IMG/VR virus record: IMGVR_UViG_3300042397_002464
Span: 1 to 49,304 of that record
DNA: 49,304 bases
From: a virus
Reading direction: 5' to 3' (one strand)
A model generated the notes under the pieces. The model saw only the letters and a program-made list of their open reading frames with translations. It did not search any database and was not told the DNA's origin. The translations under genes and the position numbers were made by a program. This document shows positions 42,831-49,304 of the stretch, one piece after another. Each line of letters opens with the position of its first letter. Position 1 is the first letter of the stretch.

Positions 42831-45202
42831 CAGCCCGTCTCCCCGCCTTCGTAGTGGAGAATGAGATTGGAGATCGTCGCCGGGCCGTTGCCCTGGTGGA
42901 CGAAGCGAAGGCTCGCGTGCGTGCCCACCAGCGCTACCGACACGCGGCCGAGGCCGTAGGTCGTGCGCGCGATGGTGCCGATAAGGTCGCGCGTTTCCGG
43001 GTTCGCCGGGTCGGTGCCCATGTGGACTTCCCAGGAGCCCGAGCACCCGAGGTCGATGGAATGGAAGGACTTCTCCGTGGCCGGGCTGCGCGCGTCGATC
43101 AGCGGCGGCACGATCTCGACGGGGTAGTTGTTGCCGAAAGTCGCGTTGTCGGCGCCGCCGTAGCGGTAGATCGTATCGCCCGAGCGCACGACGATCTGGT
43201 CGTTCTGCACGTCGATGTGGTCGATGGGGAAGCCCGGCTCGTAGATGGACCACGCGGAGATTTTGGACGCCGGGAAGAAGCTGAAAACGTAGAGCTTCAG
43301 CCCGAGCGCCAGAAGGAAACGCCCGTTGACGGGCTCGATCCCGGACACGGCATCGGCGACGGCATCGCCGAGGGTCGCGATGTCCGCCGCGATGAGATCG
43401 TCGATGGGCGTGCCCACGTCGTTGACGGCGGCCACGTTGGAACTGTCGCGGGCGCGCAGGGACCGGAGCCCGCTGTCCGAAAGGAAGAACACGTCGGCGT
43501 TGCCGTACTGGCGCACGGCGCGGCCCGCGATAGCGCCGCCGTTCTTGAGCGTCTGGTAGGACACGTTGCCCGCCGGGTCTTGCGTGACGGTCCAGATTTG
43601 GACCGAGCGGCGGCCGAAGATCGCGATCTTGTCGTAGTAGGTTTCGACGGCGACGAGATTTTCCGCCTCGCCGTCCTGGATGCCCATGTTGATGAAGCCC
43701 GCACCGGCGGCACCGTTCGGCTGCCACGCGGTCGGAACGCCCGTGCCCGAGAAATGCAGTGTCTTGCCGGACACCGAATAGATTTTGGCCTTGTGCGTGA
43801 GAACGACCGTGCCGGGCGGGGACACGCCGCCGGGGTCGGCGCCGCCTTCGAGCGTGCCCGACGCGGGGCTCACCGCAACGTCGCCAGCGGACACGACGGC
43901 GTAGGACCGGCCGTTGGCTGCGACGCCGGGAGTGTTGGCCGCGATGGTCACGGTGTCGCCCGCCGCCGAGGCGACGTATTCGGGGCTGGACACGAACGAG
44001 TTGATCTGCGCCGCGATAGCCGTCGCGGTCGCTTCGTCGTTGGTCGCCCACGAGATCGTCGTGTTGAGAATTTGCACGCCCGCGACGGTGATCGACGAGA
44101 TCGTCGCCGTCGCGACGCCGCCCGCGAACGCGGCGGGCGTGGAAGTCGTGACGTTGTTGGCGGTGATCGCGGGGACGAAGCCGTTGCTGCCGGAGCCGAT
44201 GGGGCCGAGGATCGTGACGGTCGCGCCCGTCGAGGTCGCGGTGTAGTCCGGACTGGACGTGTGGGCGTTGATCCGCGCGGCGACGAGCGCCGCCGTGTTG
44301 TTGTTGCTCGTCGTCCACAGGACAGGCGTGCCCAGGATGTCCACGCTGTTGACCGTGATCGACGTGATTTGGTTGGGCAACGCGCCGCCGGACAGCGCCG
44401 CAGGCGCCGAGGCGGTCGCGGTGCCGCCCACGGTCACGACGGGCACGACGCCGTTCTGCGCCGTGCCGATGGGGCCGGTGATCGTGACGGTGTTGGTCGA
44501 AGCGACCGCCGCGAACTCGGGGTTGGACGCGAACGAATTGATCTGCGCCGCGACGAGCGTGGCCGTGTTGTTGTTGCTTGTCGTCCACAGGACGGGGGCG
44601 CCCAGGATATTCACGCCGCCCACGGTGACGGACGTGATTTGGTTCCCCGCGCCCGCCGTGCCGCCCGTGATCTGGAAACTCGTCGTGGCGCCCGTGCCAG
44701 CGCCAGCCGTGCCCGCAGTCACGTTGAAGGACGTGGACGGCCGCACGCCGCCCGCGTTGGGGCCGCCGCGCACGGCGAAAGCCGCGCGGGCCGAGCCGTC
44801 GTACCAATCGACGACGCGAGCGCCGTCGTAGAAATGGAAGACGCTGCCGTCGGCGAATTGCGCCGTGACGTAGATTTTGCCGTCGAACACGTCGTAGTCG
44901 AGAACCTTGGACAGCGCCTCGCCGGTCGGATGCTGGAGACGCTGGTAGGTCACGCCTGCCGGGACGCCGCCGGGCGTCGCCGCGTGTCCGAAAACGAAGA
45001 TGCCTTCGGCCAGCACGGCGAGGCCCTTGGTCTGTCCGGCCGGGAGCGTCTTGTCCGGAACGAACGCCTTGCGCTTGTGGATTTCGCCGCCCGCCGTGAT
45101 GTGCGCGTTGCGCAGCACCCACAGCGATCCCGCCGCCGCAGTCAGGATGGACTTGCGGCGGTCGAGGCCGAGACGGAAATCTTCGATGATGACCTGGGGC
45201 AC
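42830..45202 (-). CDS. Tail nozzle / tubular protein B-like, with insert of tandem repeats
   Basis: 790 residues. The start (MPQVIIEDFRLGLDRRKSILTAAAGSLWVLRNAHITAGGEIHKRKAF) and the end (DHIDVQNDQIVVRSGDTIYRYGG ... VHMGTDPANPETRDLIGT) are typical of podovirus nozzle (gp12-type) proteins with a beta-propeller. Between about 180 and 450 there are three repeats of about 90 residues (ITSVTVGGVNILGAPVLWTTS and relatives). Follows the gp11-like adaptor, as in T7. The repeats are likely beta-rich decoration domains on the outside of the tail. Confidence 0.8.
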   Translation of the reverse strand: MPQVIIEDFRLGLDRRKSILTAAAGSLWVLRNAHITAGGEIHKRKAFVPDKTLPAGQTKGLAVLAEGIFVFGHAATPGGVPAGVTYQRLQHPTGEALSKVLDYDVFDGKIYVTAQFADGSVFHFYDGARVVDWYDGSARAAFAVRGGPNAGGVRPSTSFNVTAGTAGAGTGATTSFQITGGTAGAGNQITSVTVGGVNILGAPVLWTTSNNNTATLVAAQINSFASNPEFAAVASTNTVTITGPIGTAQNGVVPVVTVGGTATASAPAALSGGALPNQITSITVNSVDILGTPVLWTTSNNNTAALVAARINAHTSSPDYTATSTGATVTILGPIGSGSNGFVPAITANNVTTSTPAAFAGGVATATISSITVAGVQILNTTISWATNDEATATAIAAQINSFVSSPEYVASAAGDTVTIAANTPGVAANGRSYAVVSAGDVAVSPASGTLEGGADPGGVSPPGTVVLTHKAKIYSVSGKTLHFSGTGVPTAWQPNGAAGAGFINMGIQDGEAENLVAVETYYDKIAIFGRRSVQIWTVTQDPAGNVSYQTLKNGGAIAGRAVRQYGNADVFFLSDSGLRSLRARDSSNVAAVNDVGTPIDDLIAADIATLGDAVADAVSGIEPVNGRFLLALGLKLYVFSFFPASKISAWSIYEPGFPIDHIDVQNDQIVVRSGDTIYRYGGADNATFGNNYPVEIVPPLIDARSPATEKSFHSIDLGCSGSWEVHMGTDPANPETRDLIGTIARTTYGLGRVSVALVGTHASLRFVHQGNGPATISNLILHYEGGETG

Positions 45203-45907
45203 CTAGTTCGTCCCCTTCATGGGCATGTAGTCGATGCCCACGCGCGCACGCGCGCGGTCGTTGCTGCCCATGCCGATGCCGAAATTGCCGAGCTTGTCCC
45301 CGGACTGCGTGGCCTTGATGCGCGCCAGGATCGCCTTGGCTTTCTCCAGCATCAGGTTCGCGCGCTGGGACTTCTGCTCGGCGAGAATTTCGGCGGCGGC
45401 GTAGAAGACGATGAGATCGCCGTCGAGTTGGCAAACGTCGCTTTCCTCGACCATCTGCACGAGCGTCTTGCGGCCCTGCATACGCATGGTCCCGGACTGG
45501 TTCGGGACCGGCCACACTTCGATCATGTTCGTCTCGCCGACGTGATCCCACTTGGCGATGGGCCACGAGCGGAAATTTTCTTCGGAGTTGTAGAACGAGA
45601 GTTCGTCCGGCCCGATGCCGAAGCCGAGCTTGAGCCATTCGGTGCCGTTGCGAACCCAGGCGTATTGGATGCCGTCGAACGCCAGCCCGTTCGGGTAGGC
45701 GTAGTAGCGAACGCCCGCAAGCAGGCCAACATCGCGCTCGATCTGCTGCACAGGCCATTGGTGGTTGACCCACAGTTCGCGCTGCACGCGGTTGAGCAAA
45801 TGCTTGAAGCGGTCGCGCGTCTGCTGGCCGAGCGCCAGCGTCGCCGACTGTCCCGCCTCGTGGCGGAGATCGGTAATGAGTTGGGACAGCGGGACGCCAG
45901 CGGCCAT
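45203..45907 (-). CDS. Head-tail adaptor / tubular protein A-like
   Basis: 234 residues. LITDLRHEAGQSATLALGQQTRDRFKHLLNRVQRELWVNHQWP is the helical start of podovirus gp11-type adaptors, with AAAEILAEQKSQRANLMLEKAKAILARIKA near the end. It connects portal and nozzle. Adjacent to the nozzle gene on the same strand, in the T7 order gp11-gp12. Confidence 0.8.
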   Translation of the reverse strand: MAAGVPLSQLITDLRHEAGQSATLALGQQTRDRFKHLLNRVQRELWVNHQWPVQQIERDVGLLAGVRYYAYPNGLAFDGIQYAWVRNGTEWLKLGFGIGPDELSFYNSEENFRSWPIAKWDHVGETNMIEVWPVPNQSGTMRMQGRKTLVQMVEESDVCQLDGDLIVFYAAAEILAEQKSQRANLMLEKAKAILARIKATQSGDKLGNFGIGMGSNDRARARVGIDYMPMKGTN

Positions 45908-45913
45908 TGGGGT

Positions 45914-46351
45914 TTAGCCCTTGGTCTTGGACGGCTTCGGAATGGGCGGGACGCCGCCCGAGACGGCCGGATCGACCGGAGCAACATCGACCGGCGCCGG
46001 GGCCGGATCGACCGGAGCGGGCTCGGGCGCGGGTTCGGGCGTCGGATCGACCGGCGCCGGAGCTTCCGGGAACTTGCCCGAGCGCGTGGGCATTTCCATG
46101 CCCATGCCGGGGAAGCACTGCGCGACGAGCGGCTTGCCGAACTTGAGTTCGAGGCGCGTGCGCTCTTCCTCTTCGGTGCGTTCGACGGGCACGCAGATGT
46201 CCCGAACGTCCGTGATCGCGGCCTCGCCGTGGGCGACGATGATGCACAGATATTCGGGGAACGTGATCGGCTCGAAGCGGTCGAAGACCACCGTGTTCCG
46301 AATGTCGCCGCCGAGGGCGAGCGTGGCGGAAAGCTGTTGAAACGACTTCAT
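45914..46351 (-). CDS. Small virion-region protein with Pro-rich tail, unknown
   Basis: 145 residues. A compact N-terminal domain (MKSFQQLSATLALGGDIRNTVVFDRFEPITFPEYLCIIVAHGE) is followed by a Pro/Glu/Ala-rich C-terminal tail and a short basic end (PKPSKTKG). It lies between the capsid and adaptor genes, where head-completion proteins usually sit. I do not recognise a family. Confidence 0.65.
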   Translation of the reverse strand: MKSFQQLSATLALGGDIRNTVVFDRFEPITFPEYLCIIVAHGEAAITDVRDICVPVERTEEEERTRLELKFGKPLVAQCFPGMGMEMPTRSGKFPEAPAPVDPTPEPAPEPAPVDPAPAPVDVAPVDPAVSGGVPPIPKPSKTKG

Positions 46352-46383
46352 GGGTTCCTCTCGGGGTTCGGGGCTGAAAGCTG

Positions 46384-46411
46384 GGACGGCGAGGGTTGTC
46401 CCTCGCCGTCC
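46384..46411 (-). terminator. Hairpin after the major capsid gene
   Basis: GGACGGCGAGGG (46384-46395) pairs perfectly with CCCTCGCCGTCC (46400-46411) around TTGT. It follows the capsid stop on the minus strand. Without a T-tract it may act as a partial terminator or stabilise the capsid message. Confidence 0.55.
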
Positions 46412-46426
46412 TTCGCCATTCAGGAC

Positions 46427-47503
46427 TTAGACGATGTCGATGACCATCGAGCTATTGAGGCGCGAGGCCACGACCTGTCCGGTGCAAGTGACCGAACGGT
46501 ACAGGACGAACTGGTTGGCCGGGCGGCGAGGCGTGTGCTGCCGCTTCCACTCGTTCTGCATCTTCATCAGGGTAAGATCGCGGCTGTCCCAAATGTAGGC
46601 GCGCTTCGCGAAGCCCAGGTCGTCGAGGGTCGGATCGTAGGTGACGGTGATCCCGTCGAACTTCATTCCGCCCATCGCCGGGTCCTGCGCGCCACGGAAG
46701 CCGGACTGCGTGTAGTAGCCGTTGGCACGCATTTCGACTTCCATCGCCGAGAGGAAATCCGAACCGCAGAAGAACTGGTCCGGTTTGCCGCCGAAGCGAC
46801 GAAGCTGGCGGAAATCCTGCTGGAGGATTTGCACCAACGCGCCGCCGTTGGTCGCCGACGACGTGACGGCACCCTGCCCGCCCGCCGCCAAGTGTGCGGC
46901 CGTGCGCGCGCGGTTGCGCCACCAGGTGTTCGTCGCGCGGGACAAGCCGCCGTAGGTGCCCGTCGTCGGGTTCGGGACAATGGCGGCGCGCACGCCCGCG
47001 AGGGCCTTCGCGTCGCCCGTGCCGTCGCCCCACAGGAGCGAGTTCGTCGAGCGGGCGTACTGCTCGCCGAAGTCGAACAGCTTGCTCTCCATCAGGTCCA
47101 CGAGGATCGACATGTCGCGATCCGAGTGGTTCGACGTGCCGTTGCCGTCCGTGTCCGTGACCGACATGCCGTTGATCTTAAGCTCGGTGTGGGTGAGCGT
47201 CAGACCGATGTGGTGTTCGCGCCACGGAAACGCCGCCCGCAGGTTGTTCGCGGGCGTGTAGAAGTTCACCGTGTCGTCGTGCGTGTAGCCGCGAAGAGTG
47301 TCGTTGACACCCGCCGCGCCGAACGCGCCGACGATGCCGAGCGAAATATCGCCCTTGCCGCCGGGGAACTGCTTGGACTTGCCCTCGAAGACGGCCAGGA
47401 GCGGCTTGTCCTGGATCGTCTGTTTGAAGGTGCTGCCCTTGTTGAGATAGTAGTCCAACATCGAGTTCGCGATGTTGGTGAGTTCGCCTGCTGTAAAAGA
47501 CAT
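46427..47503 (-). CDS. Major capsid protein
   Basis: 358 residues, the usual size. MSFTAGELTNIANSMLDYYLNKGSTFKQTIQDKPLL at the start, the E-loop-like GGKGDISLGIVGAFG, and DLMESKLFDFGEQYARSTNSLLWGDGTGD and MVIDIV later are typical of HK97-fold major capsid proteins of podovirus- and siphovirus-like phages. It forms the shell of the head. The gene follows the scaffold gene by 12 bp, the normal order, and is followed by a hairpin. Confidence 0.88.
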   Translation of the reverse strand: MSFTAGELTNIANSMLDYYLNKGSTFKQTIQDKPLLAVFEGKSKQFPGGKGDISLGIVGAFGAAGVNDTLRGYTHDDTVNFYTPANNLRAAFPWREHHIGLTLTHTELKINGMSVTDTDGNGTSNHSDRDMSILVDLMESKLFDFGEQYARSTNSLLWGDGTGDAKALAGVRAAIVPNPTTGTYGGLSRATNTWWRNRARTAAHLAAGGQGAVTSSATNGGALVQILQQDFRQLRRFGGKPDQFFCGSDFLSAMEVEMRANGYYTQSGFRGAQDPAMGGMKFDGITVTYDPTLDDLGFAKRAYIWDSRDLTLMKMQNEWKRQHTPRRPANQFVLYRSVTCTGQVVASRLNSSMVIDIV

Positions 47504-47515
47504 CTAAGCCCCCTT

Positions 47516-48589
47516 TTATGAAGCGGCCCGCCGCAGTCCGAGCATCGCGGCTTCCATGAGATTGCGCGGCTCGGGGCTGGCCGTGGTTGCGACCTGGGAA
47601 CTGGTGCTTGGCGAGGGGCGGGTCGGCTGCACGGCAGGACGAACCTCGCCGTACAGTTTGTTGACTTCCTCGTAGGCGTCCTTCGCGAGCTTGACGGCTT
47701 CGTCCGCGTTGCGCGGCGCACCGCGTTCGGCGGCCAAAGCCTGCGAGAACCGAAGGACAGTTCCCTGTTTGGCGGCGTAATCGGGATCGGTCTGGCGGAC
47801 GTTCGCTTCCCAAGCGGACACGCTGGACTTGATCGACACGACGACGGCATCGAGATCGCGCCGCTGCCGTTCCTGGTCGCTTTCTTCGAGACGGTTCGTT
47901 TGAAGCTGCTCGCGCGAGCGCAGGCGTGCGTAGTCGCGCGCCATGTTCTCGTCGATCAGCCCCTCGTCTACCTTCGCCTGCAAGTCCTTCGGAAGTTTCG
48001 TCCCGACGGCCTCTTGTGCGACTTCGACGTAGGGCATCACGCCCTTCAAGAACGTCTCGAAGTCTCCGCGCCGCAGAGCCGCGCCGATGTTGAGCAGAAG
48101 GTTCGTGTCGTCCTTGGAGAGCTTGTTTTGCTCCACGAAGGACGAGAACTCCTGCCCGACGGCCGCCGTCGGTTCCACTTGCGAAAGCTTCGCCAGAAGC
48201 TCCTTCTTCTCGTCGACAAGTTGGCGGATACGCTTTTGGCTGCGCCGGTCGTATCCCTTGATCTCGTCTTCGGTAAGGTCGGGGAGCTTGTCTTTGCTCT
48301 TGTCCTGCACCGTTTGGTTGGCGGCGTCCGGCTTCTCGTCCGGCTTCGCCGGGGCGGGCTCACCCGTTGCCTCGGGGTCCTTCGGCGTTTCCGCCTCGGG
48401 CTCCTTCGGCTTGAGAGCGTCCTGAACCACCTTGAGCAGTTCGGAACGATCATCGCCCTTGGTCGGCTCCGACGGGGCCGTGGATACGTCGGTCGCGGGC
48501 GTGGACGAAACGCTCGCTTCGGTCTTTACGTCCTGGGTTTGGGCCGATGCGGACGGAGCATCGGCAGCTTTTACGTCTTTGAGGTCCAC
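47516..48589 (-). CDS. Scaffolding protein
   Basis: 357 residues from a GTG at 48589 (AGGAG about 8 bases upstream). The N-terminus is low complexity and acidic (SASAQTQDVKTEASVSSTPATDVSTAP); the middle is coiled-coil (YDRRSQKRIRQLVDEKKELLAKLSQVE). Such acidic, helical, poorly folded proteins just before the capsid gene are scaffolds that direct procapsid assembly. A C-terminal basic end (MLGLRRAAS) would contact the capsid. Confidence 0.82.
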   Translation of the reverse strand: MDLKDVKAADAPSASAQTQDVKTEASVSSTPATDVSTAPSEPTKGDDRSELLKVVQDALKPKEPEAETPKDPEATGEPAPAKPDEKPDAANQTVQDKSKDKLPDLTEDEIKGYDRRSQKRIRQLVDEKKELLAKLSQVEPTAAVGQEFSSFVEQNKLSKDDTNLLLNIGAALRRGDFETFLKGVMPYVEVAQEAVGTKLPKDLQAKVDEGLIDENMARDYARLRSREQLQTNRLEESDQERQRRDLDAVVVSIKSSVSAWEANVRQTDPDYAAKQGTVLRFSQALAAERGAPRNADEAVKLAKDAYEEVNKLYGEVRPAVQPTRPSPSTSSQVATTASPEPRNLMEAAMLGLRRAAS

Positions 48590-48648
48590 TAGAAATTCTC
48601 CTGTCTCTCTTGGGTCCGGGCTTTAGGGTTTATTGTCGCTCCGGCTTG

Positions 48649-49014
48649 TTACGGCGCGAGGTTGAGCGTCAGGTCGGCGGCAGGCCACCAATCCGGCGCG
48701 GCCTCGACGCCCTCGTCGTCTGGCGAGGGGAACACCCAGCGACCGTCGCTGATCTGCACGGGTATGGCCCACGCCTTGGTGTGACCGCTTTCCGTCTCGA
48801 CAACGTGGGTCGCGGCGTTGCGGCCATAAATCGGAAAGCGGTCGCCGTCGATTTGGTCGTTGGGTACGTTCTTGACGGAAGTCTTGGCACGTCCGTTGTT
48901 CCAGTCGTCGATCATGCCATCGAGTTCGTCTGCACGGGCGCGGATAGCGTCGGCGTAGATTTTGCGGGCTGCATTTTCGGCGTCCGGCTGGGCCTGAAAA
49001 ACAAGGTATTTCAT
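48649..49014 (-). CDS. Small virion-region protein, unknown
   Basis: 121 residues. MKYLVFQAQPDAENAARKIYADAIRARADELDGMIDDWNNG... looks like an alpha/beta protein of a type found beside fibre genes. It starts 3 bases after the stop of the LamG fibre that crosses the window ends. Its C-terminus (HTKAWAIPVQISDGRWVFPSPDDEG) suggests a beta domain. No family recognised; a fibre-associated role is possible. Confidence 0.6.
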   Translation of the reverse strand: MKYLVFQAQPDAENAARKIYADAIRARADELDGMIDDWNNGRAKTSVKNVPNDQIDGDRFPIYGRNAATHVVETESGHTKAWAIPVQISDGRWVFPSPDDEGVEAAPDWWPAADLTLNLAP

Positions 49015-49017
49015 TTC

Positions 49018-49304
49018 TTAGACCGTTGGCGGGGTGTTGCGGAACGGATGACCAGTGGGGAGGCTGGCTTCAATCCCCCACTTCCAGGCGAGGTAGCCCT
49101 CAAGAAGTTGGCGGTTGGTGGTGGAGATGACGGAGGGTAACGAAATCAATTCTGATAAAGTGCCTTCAAATGGGAGCAATGATCCAGTTCCATTCAACGA
49201 ACCTATCGCGCTATTGACCCCCGTATAGACGCTCGTAATTGTTGCGCTATCCCATTCCGCGCCGTTCTTAAACAGTTTCCACTGCTCGCTTCCGGTGGTT
49301 GATA
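49018..49304 (-). CDS. LamG-like fibre protein, C-terminal part (gene begins at 527)
   Basis: The open frame from 49304 down to the TAA at 49018-49020 encodes STTGSEQWKLFKNGAEW ... NRQLLEGYLAWKWGIEASLP. The LLEGYLAWKW end motif is the same as in the paralogue at 524-1264. The start of the gene is the fragment at 1-527. Joined with about 2 missing bases, the whole protein would have 271 residues. Confidence 0.75.
   Translation of the reverse strand, partial: STTGSEQWKLFKNGAEWDSATITSVYTGVNSAIGSLNGTGSLLPFEGTLSELISLPSVISTTNRQLLEGYLAWKWGIEASLPTGHPFRNTPPTV

Noticed and set aside
42854-47521. A 1555-residue plus-strand open frame
   Set aside because: Antisense shadow of the nozzle, adaptor and capsid genes.

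Overview
This 49.3 kb window is essentially a complete, GC-rich, double-stranded DNA phage genome. The phage is temperate and looks podovirus-like. It has a P22-type portal, a TerL, a tube/nozzle protein pair, a cassette of internal (ejection) proteins that includes a relative of T7 gp13, and a very large 'polyvalent' injected protein; I see no tape-measure, sheath or baseplate genes. No host genes are present. The base composition and CobS/CobT-like genes would fit an alphaproteobacterial host, but this is inference. The two ends of the window fall inside one gene, a LamG-like fibre on the minus strand: the first 527 bases encode its N-terminal part and the last 287 bases its C-terminal part. 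The genome is therefore circular or circularly permuted, with apparently about 2 bases lost at the junction.

Layout. (1) The late region is all minus strand. Read through the junction it runs 12273 -> 1 / 49304 -> 33107: an HGG-motif protein, a TerS candidate, two tail fibres, a small Pro-rich protein, a lysis cassette (XhlA-like, M15 peptidase, holin), TerL, portal, a spike-base-like protein, two related LamG fibres, scaffold, major capsid protein, adaptor, nozzle, gp13-like protein, three internal virion proteins and the 2186-residue polyvalent protein. (2) A plus-strand accessory operon (12401-16379) carries a MoxR/CobS-type AAA+ ATPase, a CobT-like VWA protein with an added HExxH zinc site, a 36-residue membrane peptide and an unknown protein, ending in a strong terminator. 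(3) A gene-free AT-rich stretch (about 16600-16830) holds GATGTGT(T/C)G iterons and is a candidate replication origin. (4) A minus-strand lysogeny block (21530 -> 16934) holds a repressor with a TTG start, an excisionase-like HTH protein, a tyrosine integrase and a large primase-helicase. (5) The plus-strand early operon (21689-32641) holds a Cro-like HTH protein, many small genes, a HicA-like protein, RuvC, a SNF2 helicase, a DUF2800 nuclease, a DUF2815 ssDNA-binding protein, an Acb2/Tad1-family anti-CBASS candidate, a structured RNA candidate and a family A DNA polymerase. (6) At 33008-33053 lies a 46-bp copy of the 3' half of a tRNA-Thr(GGT), from anticodon loop to CCA. This is the probable attP, unusually 12 kb from the integrase gene.

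Working together: the divergent promoters at 21570-21660, overlain by an inverted repeat, should form the lysis/lysogeny switch. The early operon and the primase-helicase replicate the DNA. The late operon packages it, builds the particle and lyses the host. The CobS/CobT-like pair, the Acb2-like protein and the polyvalent protein are the best candidates for host-takeover or anti-defence functions. Family assignments come from reading motifs and from memory; no database search was run.
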